Assembly: GCF_900129345.1 (NCBI RefSeq)
Contig: NZ_FQVK01000017.1
Coordinates: 1-64,000, forward strand
DNA from: Ruegeria intermedia
GTDB lineage: Bacteria; Pseudomonadota; Alphaproteobacteria; Rhodobacterales; Rhodobacteraceae
Reading direction: 5' to 3'
DNA length: 64,000 nt
Part shown: piece after piece, positions 36,525 through 51,927 of the stretch
How the letters are laid out: each line of letters begins with the position of its first letter
Position numbering within the stretch: the stretch's first letter is position 1
The notes under the pieces: model-generated
What the model was told of the DNA's origin: nothing
Seen by the model: only the letters and a program-made list of their open reading frames with translations
Databases searched by the model: none
Made by a program: the position numbers and the translations under genes

Positions 36525-37055
36525 ATGACGATGTGGGTTTTCGGATACGGGTCGCTTTTGTGGAATCCGGGCTTTCCCGTGGCGCGGCGCGAACACGCGA
36601 CGCTGCATGGCTATGCCCGGTCGTTCTGCATGCGGTCGATCCACCACCGGGGAACCGAAGAAAACCCCGGGCTGGTCCTGGCGCTGGACGAACATCCCGG
36701 CGCGCACTGCAAGGGCCTGGCGCTGGCGGTCGAGCCGGGACACGAGGCGCGCACCCTGGACGAGCTGCGCGAGCGGGAGTTGATCTCGTCGGCCTATGTG
36801 GAAAAGATGCTGGACGTACAGTTGGAAGCCGGAGGAACCGTGAAAGCGGTGACCTATGTGATCGACCCCGACCATGTGCAGTATTGCGGCGGTCTGCCGC
36901 TGGAAGAGCAGGCGCAGATCATCGCCGAGGCGGTCGGCGGGCGCGGCCCCAACACCGAATATCTGTACAACACCGCCGCGCATCTGGCCGAGATCGGCCT
37001 GCACGACCCCGAGCTTGAGTGGTTGTCGCGACGTGTGCGCAGCCTGACCGCATAA
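36525..37055 (+). CDS. chaC: ChaC-like glutathione-specific gamma-glutamylcyclotransferase
   Basis: 176 residues from ATG 36525, with AAGGA 9 bases upstream. The YGSL-type motif is WVFGYGSLLWNPGF, the catalytic Glu lies in the RERE segment (DELRERELISSAY), and YIDPDHVQYCGGL-like sequence closes the fold (VIDPDHVQYCG). It cleaves glutathione to 5-oxoproline and Cys-Gly. It is a free-standing member of the same broad activity class as the C-terminal domain of the fusion protein, though a different subfamily. Confidence 0.87.
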   Translation: MTMWVFGYGSLLWNPGFPVARREHATLHGYARSFCMRSIHHRGTEENPGLVLALDEHPGAHCKGLALAVEPGHEARTLDELRERELISSAYVEKMLDVQLEAGGTVKAVTYVIDPDHVQYCGGLPLEEQAQIIAEAVGGRGPNTEYLYNTAAHLAEIGLHDPELEWLSRRVRSLTA

Positions 37056-37124
37056 AGCCTTGGCGTCGCCGGTGGAAATTCTGTAGATTCCCGGCAAAGC
37101 AGGCAAAAACCGGGAACAACGCGC

Positions 37125-38303
37125 ATGGCGCAGGCACAGCACGGCGCGAGACCACATTTCTCGCAACCGATCCGGCAAATCGTGATGATGCTGATCGCAA
37201 TCGGGCTTTCGGGGCTGGGCGTGTTCCTGGCGCTTCCCTATGTGCGGCCGGTCTTCGAAGCGAACCCCTATCTGAACGGATTCATCCTTCTGGTCTTTTT
37301 CATCGGGGTTTTGGCCTGTTTCTACCAGGTGACGCAGTTGATCGGTTCGGTTCGCTGGATCGAGGCCTTCGTGGGCGGCGTCGTCCGCGAGGACGCCCAG
37401 ACCCCGCAATTGCTGGCCCCGTTGGCGTCGCTGCTGCGGTCCCGCGGGGCGCGGTCCCAGATCAGCGCCAGCTCGGCCCGGTCGATTCTGGATTCGGTGG
37501 CCGTGCGGATCGAGGAAGAGCGCGAGTTCACCCGCTACATCACCAACCTTCTGATCTATCTGGGGCTGTTGGGCACGTTTTTCGGTCTGGCCACGACGGT
37601 TCCGGCCATCGTCGATACGATCCGCAGCCTGAACCCGCAGGAAGGCGAAGAAGGCCTGGCCGTGTTCAACCGTCTCATGTCCGGTCTGGAAAGCCAGCTT
37701 CAGGGCATGGGCGTGGCCTTTGGATCTTCGCTGCTGGGGCTTGCGGGGTCGTTGATCGTCGGGCTGCTCGAGCTGTTCGCGGGTCACGGCCAGAACCGGT
37801 TCTACCGCGAGCTTGAGGAGTGGTTGTCCTCGATCACCCGGGTGGGGTTTGCCGCGGGCGACGAAGGCAGCGCCGAACTGGCCGTTCTGACGCCGGTTCT
37901 GGATGCGATGTCCGAACAGATGGACGCGCTGCAGGATCTGTTCGTCGCCCAGCAGGAGGACCGGGCCGAGGTCTCGGCCAGGTTGGGCAGTCTGGTCGAC
38001 GTCATCGCCGAGATGAACCATCGCCAGGCGCAGGGCGAGGACGTGACCGCCGCGCTGGAACGTGTTGCGCTGGGTCAGGAGGCGTTGTTGGATCACATGC
38101 GCGAGCACGGCGCGGGCGAGGGGATCGATGCCGAAAGCCGCATGCGCCTGCGGTCGATGGACGTGCAGTTGCTGCGCATTCTCGAAGAGATTTCGGCTGG
38201 CCGGCAGGACAGCATGAACGAGTTGCGCAAGGATTTCGAGGTGCTGATCAAGGCGTTGACCACCTCGCGCGGGGCGGTGCGACCGGCCACCGGAGGAGAC
38301 TAG
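37125..38303 (+). CDS. MotA/TolQ/ExbB-type membrane protein
   Basis: 392 residues. Two membrane segments near the N-terminus (VMMLIAIGLSGLGVFLALPY and GFILLVFFIGVLACFYQV), then the ExbB/TolQ pair of helices (LIYLGLLGTFFGLATTVPA and GSSLLGLAGSLIVGLLELFA) and a cytoplasmic helical tail of about 150 residues. It is probably the proton channel ring of a 5:2 motor unit with the OmpA-domain protein that starts 4 bases downstream. The pair resembles ZorAB of Zorya, but no ZorC/D/E follows; a role in envelope tension or cell-wall work is also possible. Confidence 0.75.
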   Translation: MAQAQHGARPHFSQPIRQIVMMLIAIGLSGLGVFLALPYVRPVFEANPYLNGFILLVFFIGVLACFYQVTQLIGSVRWIEAFVGGVVREDAQTPQLLAPLASLLRSRGARSQISASSARSILDSVAVRIEEEREFTRYITNLLIYLGLLGTFFGLATTVPAIVDTIRSLNPQEGEEGLAVFNRLMSGLESQLQGMGVAFGSSLLGLAGSLIVGLLELFAGHGQNRFYRELEEWLSSITRVGFAAGDEGSAELAVLTPVLDAMSEQMDALQDLFVAQQEDRAEVSARLGSLVDVIAEMNHRQAQGEDVTAALERVALGQEALLDHMREHGAGEGIDAESRMRLRSMDVQLLRILEEISAGRQDSMNELRKDFEVLIKALTTSRGAVRPATGGD

Positions 38304-38306
38304 ATC

Positions 38307-40049
38307 ATGGCCCTGTCCCGCCGCACCGGTCAGCGTTTTCAGGGCTCGGTCTGGCCCGGATTCGTCGATGCGATGACGGGGCTGTTGATGGTGCTGACCT
38401 TCGTGCTGACCATCTTCATGGTGGTGCAGTTCGTTTTGCGCGAAACGATTTCGGGGCAGGAGGACGAACTGACCCTGCTGTCGGACAAGGTCGCGGCGCT
38501 GGCCGACGCGCTGGGGCTGGAAGAGCGGGAAAACAGTCGCCTTCAGGCCCGCCTGGGCGCCTTGAATGCAACCCTGTCACAGACGGAACAGGATCTGGCG
38601 CAGGCACGGGCGCTGGTGTCTTCGTTGACCGCCGAGCGCGACCAGCGCGCCGCCGAACTGGAGGCCGCCCAGACGCGGATCACCGGGTTCGAGGCGCAGG
38701 TGGCCGCGCTGCTGGCCGAACAGCAGCGCACGCAGGCCCGAATCGGCGCGCTGGAAGATCAACGTCAACAGTTGCTGTCCGAACAGGAGGCGCTGAACCT
38801 GGCGCTGGCCCAAAGCCGGCAAGAGATCGACGCCCAGACCGAGGCCGCGCGGCTGGCGGCGGCGCGGCGCGAGGCGCTCGAGGCGATGGTGGCGGATCTG
38901 GAAAAGGCCGGCGAGGAGCAGGCGGCGCAGATTTCCCAGTTGCAGTCCCGGTTGACCGAGGAAGAAGCTGCCCGCCTGGCCGAGGCTGCGGCCGCCGAAG
39001 CGTTGCGCGACAAACTGCAGGACGCGGATGCCGAGCTGACGGCTATGACGCTGGCGCTCGAGGCGCAGCGGAAAGAGGCCGAGGAAACCCTGACCCTGCT
39101 GGCGGCGGCCGAGGCCGCCAAGACCGAGCTGGAGCGGCAATTCGGTGAATTGAACCCCGAGGAACTCAAGGCCCGGCTGGAGGCGGCGCTGGCCGCCCGA
39201 ACCGAGGCCGAGACAGAGGCCGACCAGCAACGGCAGCTGGCCGCCGAGCGCGAGGCCCTGTTGGAGATTGCCCGTGCCACGCTGGCCGAGGAAAAGGCCA
39301 TATCGACCGAGGCGCAGCGCCAGACGGCTCTTCTGAACCAGCAAATAGCCGCCTTGCGCAATCAGTTGGGGTCGCTGCAGGCCCTGTTGGATGACTACAA
39401 GGAACGCAACGCGGCCGCCGAAGTGCAGATTCAGACGCTGGGACAGGACCTGAACGCAGCGCTGGCGCGGGCCGCTTCGGAAGAGAGGAAACGGCGGCTT
39501 CTGGAAGAGGCGGAACGGATCCGCCTTGAGGCCGAGGCCGAAAAGCTGGCCGGCCAGAACCAGGAGCTTGCGCGGCAGGCCGAGGATCTGCAACGCTATC
39601 GCTCCGAGTTCTTCGGCCGTCTGCGGGACGTTCTGGGCAACCAGGAGGGGGTGCGCATCGAGGGCGACCGTTTCGTGTTCTCCTCCGAGGTTCTGTTCCC
39701 GACGGGGTCGGCCGTCCTGTCCGAAGACGGCAAGCGTGAGGTGGCCAAGGTGGCCAGGATCCTGCGCAGCGTGGCGGCGGAAATCCCATCGGAACTGAAC
39801 TGGGTGATCCGCGTGGACGGTCATACCGACAACGTTCCGGTAACGCCCGGCGGGCGGTATCGCGACAATTGGGAGCTCAGTCAGGCACGGGCCTTGTCGG
39901 TCGTTCGCTACATGGTCGACGAACTGGGTATCCCGCCCAATCGGCTTGCTGCCAACGGCTTTGGAGAGTTTCAGCCAGTGGATACCGCCGACACGCCCGA
40001 AGCCCGCGCAAGAAACCGCCGGATCGAGCTGAAGCTGACCGAGAAATGA
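38307..40049 (+). CDS. MotB-like protein with long coiled coil and OmpA peptidoglycan-binding domain
   Basis: 580 residues. A single membrane segment (MTGLLMVLTFVLTIFMVVQ) preceded by Asp in GFVDAM, the position of the proton-binding Asp of MotB. Residues about 50-420 are a nearly unbroken coiled coil rich in Ala, Glu, Gln and Leu. Residues about 440-580 form an OmpA/MotB domain (FSSEVLFPTGSAVLS, VDGHTDNVPV, ANGFGEFQPV, ARNRRIELKL). It would anchor the ExbB-type ring to the cell wall. Co-transcribed with the upstream gene. Confidence 0.8.
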   Translation: MALSRRTGQRFQGSVWPGFVDAMTGLLMVLTFVLTIFMVVQFVLRETISGQEDELTLLSDKVAALADALGLEERENSRLQARLGALNATLSQTEQDLAQARALVSSLTAERDQRAAELEAAQTRITGFEAQVAALLAEQQRTQARIGALEDQRQQLLSEQEALNLALAQSRQEIDAQTEAARLAAARREALEAMVADLEKAGEEQAAQISQLQSRLTEEEAARLAEAAAAEALRDKLQDADAELTAMTLALEAQRKEAEETLTLLAAAEAAKTELERQFGELNPEELKARLEAALAARTEAETEADQQRQLAAEREALLEIARATLAEEKAISTEAQRQTALLNQQIAALRNQLGSLQALLDDYKERNAAAEVQIQTLGQDLNAALARAASEERKRRLLEEAERIRLEAEAEKLAGQNQELARQAEDLQRYRSEFFGRLRDVLGNQEGVRIEGDRFVFSSEVLFPTGSAVLSEDGKREVAKVARILRSVAAEIPSELNWVIRVDGHTDNVPVTPGGRYRDNWELSQARALSVVRYMVDELGIPPNRLAANGFGEFQPVDTADTPEARARNRRIELKLTEK

Positions 40050-40052
40050 TCG

Positions 40053-41015
40053 TCAGGGGATGAAGATCGAAACGTTCTTGCTGCTTAAAGGTCGCCCGTC
40101 CCGGACCATTTCAACCGTGCCGGTGTACGCTCCGGCGGGCCAGCGCGGTGCTGTCAAAGGTCTTCCTGCGGCGCGAAACAACTGCGCCTGCGCCTTTTCC
40201 AGAACGGACTCGTGAGATAGAATCGTCCCATCGGGGCCGGAAATACGCAACCGGATGATGTCGCCTTTGCGGCCGCCAAAGGCGTGGCCGAACAAGACCA
40301 TCGCCGGCGATGCGGGTTCAAGGGTTTCCTTGGCGGCCGTTCCTTCCAGAACAGTTTCGTATTTGGGGATGGCATCCGAGAACCCGGCCGTCAGCAAGCC
40401 TCCGGGCTGATAACGCGGGGCGACATCCCACAGGTCGTCTTTGGGCGCACCGCAACTGGCTGAGGGGGCATCTGGGTCAAAAGGGTCCACCTCCTGACCG
40501 TTCCTGCGCACTGACAGGTGAAGATGCGGAAACTGGGTTTTTCCGCTGAGACCGATCTGGCCCAGCACGGTTCCGGCCGAAACGCGGTCTCCGGGGGCCA
40601 CCTCGACCGAACCTTGCCGCAAGTGGCAGTACTGGGTTTCCCAGCCGCCCTCGTGGACGATTGCCACTCCGTTTCCGCATTCTCGGTCTGCTATTCGCGA
40701 AGCGTTTTGCGGAGAGTATTTTCGATCAGGCATCCCATCCCGCACTCCACGCACTATTCCGTCTGCAGCCGCCAGAACAGCGACACCTTCGCGCATTTCG
40801 GCCAGTGTCGGCAACGCAAAGTCGGTGCCCTTGTGGCCGTCATAGCTGAGCCCGCCGCAACGGTAGTCCTGCGCCTGGGGTGATGGGAGATGATCGAAAT
40901 AGTTTTGGATGTGGCAGCTTTCGCCAGGCACGCAATCCACCGGCAATCGCAAAACAAAGTCGCCCGCTGCCGGGGTGGCAGCGAGCGCTGTTGCAAAGGC
41001 CAGGCTGATCCGCAT
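40053..41015 (-). CDS. M23 family (LytM) metallopeptidase
   Basis: 320 residues with a signal peptide (LAFATALAATPAAG). The zinc-peptidase motifs are HKGTDFALP (HxxxD) and HLHLSVR (HxH), with HEGGWETQYCHL between. Multiple cysteines suggest periplasmic disulfides. It cuts peptidoglycan cross-bridges or regulates amidases. The C-terminal 130 residues form an extra beta-sandwich-like region. The start lies 1 base after the clpA stop, so read-through from clpA is possible. Confidence 0.85.
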   Translation of the reverse strand: MRISLAFATALAATPAAGDFVLRLPVDCVPGESCHIQNYFDHLPSPQAQDYRCGGLSYDGHKGTDFALPTLAEMREGVAVLAAADGIVRGVRDGMPDRKYSPQNASRIADRECGNGVAIVHEGGWETQYCHLRQGSVEVAPGDRVSAGTVLGQIGLSGKTQFPHLHLSVRRNGQEVDPFDPDAPSASCGAPKDDLWDVAPRYQPGGLLTAGFSDAIPKYETVLEGTAAKETLEPASPAMVLFGHAFGGRKGDIIRLRISGPDGTILSHESVLEKAQAQLFRAAGRPLTAPRWPAGAYTGTVEMVRDGRPLSSKNVSIFIP

Positions 41016-43340
<2,325 letters not shown>

Positions 43341-43473
43341 GCGGGTGCTCCTCTAGTATTGGGCCGGACAGGGGGTTCGAGAATGGGTCGGATCCCCATC
43401 CCAACCATGACCTCATACTATTAGAGTTTGGTTGATCAGGCCGACGCTTCAAGGGTTTTCTTTCACTTGACAG

Positions 43474-43488
43474 TCACATTTAATGTGA
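43474..43488. promoter_or_regulatory. Palindrome between gloB and clpA
   Basis: TCACATTTAATGTGA, 7-base arms with one central base, extended outward by GACA/TGTC with a short mismatch. It overlaps a plus-strand TTGACA (43467-43472). It lies 133 bases before the clpA start and 30 bases after the gloB stop. AT-rich and without a U tract, it looks like a repressor site and not a terminator. Confidence 0.45.
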
Positions 43489-43517
43489 CCGTGTCCGTGA
43501 TGAAGGGCATCTGGGCA

Positions 43518-44285
43518 TCAGAAACGGTCTTTTCCAGCCCTGATCTCGGCAAAAACCTGGGCGGGGTCTGCGCCCAGCATGCCCAGGTGCGCCTGAATCG
43601 CGGGATCCGTGGCGCGCAGAAACGGGTTCGTCGCCTTTTCCAGCCCCAGCAGTGACGGAACGGTCGGCCGGCCCGCCGCCCGCGCCGCGTCGATTTCGGC
43701 CGCGCGTCGTTGCAGGGCCGGGTTTTCGGGATCGACGGTCAGGGCAAACCGCGCATTGGATTGGGTATATTCATGCCCGGAACAGACCAGCGTGTCGTCA
43801 GGCAGGGCGGCCAGTTTCGACAGCGAAGCCCACATCTGTTCGGCACTGCCCTCGAACAGGCGACCGCAGCCCAGCGCCATCAGGCTGTCGGCGGTGAACA
43901 CCGCATGGCTTTGCGGCATGTAATAGGCAACATGGCCGATCGTGTGCCCCGATACGTCAAAGACCTCGACCGGTTCGCCGCCGATGTCGAACCGGTCACC
44001 CTCGGACACCTGCACATCCAGGCTGGGAAGGCGATGCGCGTCGGCCGCGGCGCCGACAACCTTGGCCGGGTGCCGATCCAGTATGTCGGCCAAGCCATCG
44101 ACGTGGTCCCAGTGGTGATGGGTCAGCAGCACATGGGTCAGGCGCCAGCCGCGCGCGTCCAGTTCGGACAGGATCGGGCCGGCCTCGGGGGCGTCGATCA
44201 GGGCCGTGTCGCCGCTGGCCGCGTCATGGGCCAGAAAAGCGTAGTTGTCGCTGAGGCAGGGAACGGTGACGATTTCAAGAGGCAT
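43518..44285 (-). CDS. gloB: Hydroxyacylglutathione hydrolase (glyoxalase II)
   Basis: 255 residues, metallo-beta-lactamase fold. Metal motif [10 protein letters not shown] at about residues 55-64, further ligands in [13 protein letters not shown] and [10 protein letters not shown], and [14 protein letters not shown] typical of glyoxalase II. It hydrolyses S-lactoylglutathione to lactate and glutathione. Divergent from a methyltransferase gene. Confidence 0.93.
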   Translation of the reverse strand: MPLEIVTVPCLSDNYAFLAHDAASGDTALIDAPEAGPILSELDARGWRLTHVLLTHHHWDHVDGLADILDRHPAKVVGAAADAHRLPSLDVQVSEGDRFDIGGEPVEVFDVSGHTIGHVAYYMPQSHAVFTADSLMALGCGRLFEGSAEQMWASLSKLAALPDDTLVCSGHEYTQSNARFALTVDPENPALQRRAAEIDAARAAGRPTVPSLLGLEKATNPFLRATDPAIQAHLGMLGADPAQVFAEIRAGKDRF

Positions 44286-44346
44286 GGCCTTTTGCCCTTT
44301 CGTTGCTAGACTGCGGCCAGCTAAGCCGATTGACCGGGTGTCCGCA

Positions 44347-45081
44347 ATGCATCTCGATGTGCAGGATCTGAGGAACTTCTACTATCGCAGCACGTTGGGG
44401 CGGGCCGCGCAGGCCGCAATTCGCGGACGGTTGATCGAGCTGTGGCCCGAAGCCAAGGGCCAGACGGTTGCGGGGTTCGGCTTTGCGGTGCCCTTGCTGC
44501 GCCCGTATCTGGCGGATGCGCGGCGTGTCATCGGCTTGATGCCCGGCCCGCAGGGGGTCATGCCCTGGCCCGCGGGAATGCCCAACGTGTCGGTCCTGAC
44601 CGAAGAAACCGCTTGGCCCATCGAGACCGGGCATGTGGACAAGCTGGTGGTGATGCACGGGCTGGAAACCTCGGAACGGCCCAGCCAGTTGCTGGAAGAA
44701 TGCTGGCGCGTGCTGGGCCCCGGAGGTCGGGCGATTTTCGTGGTGCCCAACCGGGCCGGGCTGTGGTCGCGGACCGATCGCACGCCGTTCGGGTATGGCC
44801 ACCCGTACTCGGCGACCCAGCTGGACAAACAGCTGCGGGCCCACCATTTCCTGCCCGAGAAACATTGCTCGGCCCTCTACATGCCGCCGTCGTTCCGGCG
44901 CTTCTGGCTGCGCTCGGGCAGCCTGATCGAGAAAGCCGGCCAGCGCATTCCGACGATCATGGCCGGCGGGGTGCTGATGGTCGAGGCCGGCAAGCAGGTG
45001 TTTCCCCCCAGCGGCAGTGTCACGAAAGACCGTCAGAAGCGCCCGATCAAGGCGCTGGACGGGCTGTTGAAACCGGCGTGA
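44347..45081 (+). CDS. Class I SAM-dependent methyltransferase
   Basis: 244 residues from ATG 44347. Methyltransf_11-like: [15 protein letters not shown] in the position of motif I (no canonical GxGxG), acidic ends in the later strands, [24 protein letters not shown] as motif III region. Substrate unknown. It is divergent from gloB with 61 bases between, an arrangement seen in many Rhodobacterales, which might mean shared regulation. Confidence 0.75.
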   Translation: MHLDVQDLRNFYYRSTLGRAAQAAIRGRLIELWPEAKGQTVAGFGFAVPLLRPYLADARRVIGLMPGPQGVMPWPAGMPNVSVLTEETAWPIETGHVDKLVVMHGLETSERPSQLLEECWRVLGPGGRAIFVVPNRAGLWSRTDRTPFGYGHPYSATQLDKQLRAHHFLPEKHCSALYMPPSFRRFWLRSGSLIEKAGQRIPTIMAGGVLMVEAGKQVFPPSGSVTKDRQKRPIKALDGLLKPA

Positions 45082-45395
45082 CCGCGTGGGTGCGGCAGGT
45101 TGGACGCAGAGGTGAAAAGCTGAGGGAAATCGGCCACAGGAATCGCAAAAACCTGCAACCTGGTAACATTTTTCACCGCCCTTGATGGGTTCAAAGGGTC
45201 GCAATTGGCGTAAGTGCATGAAATGAAAGGTTTTGTGGATAAGCCGCCATCCGGCATAACATATTGCTAGGTTGGATTGGCTCTGCTACATCCCCGGTGA
45301 TTTTGATCCCCGCCCTTCAAGGACGGGGTTTCTTCACGCCCCCGGGTTGGCTGCTGCCGTGCAAATCCGGGGCCCAAAATATCGGAAGGGTGGAC
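45082..45395. other. Intergenic region upstream of the atp operon
   Basis: 314 bases with no gene. It contains a perfect DnaA box (45234-45242) and, closer to atpH, a stem-loop CCCCG...CGGGG followed by TTTCTTC (45308-45333) that could be an attenuator or the terminator of the methyltransferase gene. GGCCCAAAATATC at 45371-45383 resembles part of the dispersed CCCGGGATATTT repeat. Confidence 0.5.
45234..45242 (-). promoter_or_regulatory. Single DnaA box
   Basis: TGTGGATAA, the exact reverse complement of the consensus DnaA box TTATCCACA. Only one perfect copy was seen, so this is not an origin by itself; it may allow DnaA to influence atp transcription. Confidence 0.4.
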
Positions 45396-45956
45396 GTGTC
45401 CGAACCAGCTTCGATTTCCACGGGCATCGCCAAGCGCTATGCCACGGCGATCTTCGAGATCGCAAAAGAGAACAATGACCTTGCGGGCCTGGAATCCGGC
45501 ATCAACGACCTGTCGGAGGCCCTGAGCGAGAGCGCCGAGTTGCGCGACGTGATTTCCTCGCCGTTGATTTCGCGCGCCGACCAGCAGAAGGCGATCACCG
45601 CCGTTGCCGACAAGATGGGGCTGAACCCGATCCTGCGCAACACGCTGGCGCTGATGGCGCAGAAACGCCGGCTGTTCGTGCTGCCGCAGTTGATCAAGGT
45701 CCTGCGCGAGATGCTGGCCGAGGAGCGCGGCGAAGTCACCGCCGAAGTCGTGTCGGCCAAGCCGCTGACCAAGACCCAGCTGGAAAAGCTGTCCAAGACA
45801 CTGTCCGAGCGCGTGGGCAAGGACGTGACCATCAATGCGACCGTCGATGAAAGCCTCATCGGTGGTCTTGTCGTCAAAGTGGGCTCGCAGATGATCGACA
45901 GCTCGATCCGCTCCAAGCTCAACTCCCTACAGAATGCAATGAAAGAGGTCGGATAA
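45396..45956 (+). CDS. atpH: ATP synthase F1 delta subunit
   Basis: 186 residues from GTG 45396, which has GGAAGGG upstream; typical start VSEPASISTGIAKRYATAIF. Other OSCP/delta segments are LALMAQKRRLFVLPQL and GGLVVKVGSQMIDSSIRSKL. It links F1 to the F0 peripheral stalk. First gene of the atpHAGDC operon; F0 genes are elsewhere, the usual alphaproteobacterial split. Confidence 0.95.
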   Translation: MSEPASISTGIAKRYATAIFEIAKENNDLAGLESGINDLSEALSESAELRDVISSPLISRADQQKAITAVADKMGLNPILRNTLALMAQKRRLFVLPQLIKVLREMLAEERGEVTAEVVSAKPLTKTQLEKLSKTLSERVGKDVTINATVDESLIGGLVVKVGSQMIDSSIRSKLNSLQNAMKEVG

Positions 45957-47495
<1,539 letters not shown>

Positions 47496-47507
47496 GGAGA
47501 CGCGGCG

Positions 47508-49828
<2,321 letters not shown>

Positions 49829-49840
49829 GGAGTATCCCCG

Positions 49841-50251
49841 ATGGCAAACACGATGCAATTCGACCTCGTCAGCCCGGAGCGGAGCCTTGCTTCGCTTCAG
49901 GCCAGCGCGGTCCAGATTCCCGGTGCGGACGGGGATATGACGGCGATGCCCGATCATGCCCCCACCATCACCACGCTGCGTCCGGGCATCCTGAAGGTCG
50001 AAGCGCCCGAAGGGTCCAGCGAATACCTGGTTACCGGCGGGTTTGCCCAGATCAACGGAGATGCCCTGTCGGTGCTGGCTGAAAAGGCCATCCCGGTTGA
50101 CGAAGTGACCCGCACCCATCTGGACGAGCTGATTGCCGAGGCGCGCGCCTCGCACGAGGCCGCGAAGGAAAACGGCGAACAGACCATTGTCGACGAGGCA
50201 GCCAAGCTGCTGGCCGACATGGAAGCGCTGGGAACGCATATGAGCCTGTAA
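49841..50251 (+). CDS. atpC: ATP synthase F1 epsilon subunit
   Basis: 136 residues. N-terminal beta-sandwich [12 protein letters not shown], conserved [15 protein letters not shown] and [10 protein letters not shown], then a helical C-terminus. Last gene of the operon; a strong terminator follows 26 bases after the stop. Confidence 0.96.
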   Translation: MANTMQFDLVSPERSLASLQASAVQIPGADGDMTAMPDHAPTITTLRPGILKVEAPEGSSEYLVTGGFAQINGDALSVLAEKAIPVDEVTRTHLDELIAEARASHEAAKENGEQTIVDEAAKLLADMEALGTHMSL

Positions 50252-50277
50252 CGGCTGATGTGCTGTCAGAATTGGAA

Positions 50278-50307
50278 ACGGCCCTGCTGTTGCGGGGCCG
50301 TTTTTTT
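50278..50307 (+). terminator. atp operon terminator
   Basis: Stem ACGGCCC / GGGCCGT with a 10-base loop, then TTTTTTTG, just after atpC. Confidence 0.88.
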
Positions 50308-50362
50308 GTCGTGATTTTGTCAAGGCGCAGGGCTAAGCTGCGGAAATTCAAGGCAAAGAAGA

Positions 50363-50716
50363 ATGATGAAGAAATTTCTGACCCACCCTATTGGAATTGA
50401 CCAAGGCGAGACGGTCCTGTTTTCGGAATTCGCCGACGGCGGCGATATGTGGACAGGCGAGGGGCCGCGCGAGCGCCGCGCCGCCATTCGCTTCAACGAA
50501 GCTTTCCGCGCGGCCCCGGTCGTTCAGGTCAGCGTGTCCTTGTGGGATGTGGATACGTCCTCGGCCCTGCGCGCCGAGTTGTTGGCCGAGAACATAACCC
50601 CGCAAGGATTTGACGCTGTGTTTCGCACATGGTCCGACACCCGCATAGCCCGAATTCGGGTCGCATGGACTGCAACCGGCGAGGTTTCGCACCCGGATGA
50701 CTGGGACATCTCGTGA
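50363..50716 (+). CDS. H-type lectin domain protein
   Basis: 117 residues. A single H-type lectin beta-sandwich: FSEFADGGDMWTGEGPRE, RFNEAFRAAPVVQVSVSLWD, ENITPQGFDAVFRTWSDT and RIRVAWTATGE. This fold binds galactose or N-acetylgalactosamine in snail and Dictyostelium lectins. No signal peptide is visible, so a cytoplasmic or phage-tail-like use is open. It stands alone between the atp and prs terminators. Confidence 0.72.
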   Translation: MMKKFLTHPIGIDQGETVLFSEFADGGDMWTGEGPRERRAAIRFNEAFRAAPVVQVSVSLWDVDTSSALRAELLAENITPQGFDAVFRTWSDTRIARIRVAWTATGEVSHPDDWDIS

Positions 50717-50735
50717 CCGGCTTCCCCGGCCAACG

Positions 50736-50770
50736 AAAAAAGCGAAAACCGGCTGAGCGGTTTTCGCTTT
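50736..50770. terminator. Bidirectional terminator between the lectin gene and prs
   Basis: A 13-bp perfect stem, AAAGCGAAAACCG / CGGTTTTCGCTTT, loop GCTGAG. A-rich sequence on the left gives a U tract for prs on the minus strand, and T-rich arm sequence serves the plus strand. Confidence 0.85.
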
Positions 50771-50800
50771 GGGCTCGTGAAGGTCCAGGCGGCCGCCCGG

Positions 50801-51820
50801 TCAGTTCGTGTGGTACAGCGTCTCGTAGATCGGGGTCAGGGTCTTGTCTTCGAAAAGGGACGACACCGAGGTTCCGTTCCAGATGTTCAGGATCGCCTGA
50901 GTGAAGATCGGCGCGGTCGGAACCGTGCGTATGTTCTTGGCGTCCCGGATCTCTTGAGTGGGCTGAATCGTGTCGGTCAGAACCAGCGACTTCATCACCG
51001 AGTTCGACACCCGCTCGACGGCGGGGCCGCTCATGACGCCGTGGGTGATGTAGGAATGCACTTCCTTGGCCCCGTTGTCCATCAGGACCTGGGCCGCCTT
51101 GCACAGGGTCCCGGCGGTGTCGCAGATGTCATCCACGATCAGGCAGATCTTGTCGGTCACGTCGCCGATCACGGTCATCTCGGCCACTTCTCCGGCCTTT
51201 TCGCGGCGCTTGTCCACGATCGACAGCGGGGCGTTGATGCGTTTGGCCAGTTCGCGGGCACGGGCCACGCCGCCCACGTCGGGCGAGACGACCATGATTT
51301 CGTCCAGCCGGTCCTTGAACTGGTTCTTCACGTCCAGCGCAAAGATCGGCGAGGCATAGAGGTTGTCGACGGGGATGTCGAAAAAGCCCTGGATCTGGGC
51401 GGCGTGCAGATCCATGGTCAGAACCCGCTCGATCCCGGCGCCGGTCAGCATGTTGGCGACCAGTTTGGCGCTGATCGGGGTGCGGGCCTTGGTGCGGCGG
51501 TCCTGACGGGCGTAGCCGAAATAGGGGATCACGGCGGTGATCCGGCTTGCCGACGACCGGCGCAGCGCGTCGGCGATGATCAGCAGCTCCATCAGGTTGT
51601 CATTGGCCGGGTTCGAGGTCGGCTGGATGATGAACATGTCCTCGCCGCGGACGTTTTCGAACACCTCTACGAAGATTTCTCCGTCGTTGAAGCGTTCGAC
51701 GCGGGCATCGACCAACCCCTGCTCGACGCCGCGGTGCAGGCTCATGCGGCGGGCAATGGATTCGGCAAGCGGAAGGTTTGCGTTCCCAGCGATAAGCTTG
51801 GGTTCGTGACGTGTCGGCAT
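50801..51820 (-). CDS. prs: Ribose-phosphate pyrophosphokinase
   Basis: 339 residues from ATG 51820 ([19 protein letters not shown]). PRPP-synthase signatures: [49 protein letters not shown] and the PRPP loop [13 protein letters not shown]. It makes PRPP from ribose 5-phosphate and ATP for nucleotide, histidine and NAD synthesis. Confidence 0.96.
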   Translation of the reverse strand: MPTRHEPKLIAGNANLPLAESIARRMSLHRGVEQGLVDARVERFNDGEIFVEVFENVRGEDMFIIQPTSNPANDNLMELLIIADALRRSSASRITAVIPYFGYARQDRRTKARTPISAKLVANMLTGAGIERVLTMDLHAAQIQGFFDIPVDNLYASPIFALDVKNQFKDRLDEIMVVSPDVGGVARARELAKRINAPLSIVDKRREKAGEVAEMTVIGDVTDKICLIVDDICDTAGTLCKAAQVLMDNGAKEVHSYITHGVMSGPAVERVSNSVMKSLVLTDTIQPTQEIRDAKNIRTVPTAPIFTQAILNIWNGTSVSSLFEDKTLTPIYETLYHTN

Positions 51821-51927
51821 CGGCTGAGGTCCCCGGGCAGCAGTGGCAATGTGACAGATTCGTGATGTTGACACCGCTTAGCATGGCCTTAACGTCACGC
51901 AAAGATAACAGGGGGGAGAAACTGCAC

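Noticed and set aside
37125..40049. Zorya anti-phage system
   Set aside because: Only the ZorA/ZorB-like pair is present; no ZorC, ZorD or ZorE, and the next genes are an M23 peptidase and clpA on the other strand.
43350..43407. tRNA-like sequence (GGGGGTTCGAG ... CCCAACCA)
   Set aside because: The T-arm bases do not pair on both sides and no acceptor or anticodon stem can be drawn.
45082..45395. Chromosome origin next to atp
   Set aside because: Only one DnaA box, no AT-rich unwinding region, no dnaA, gidA or parAB genes here.
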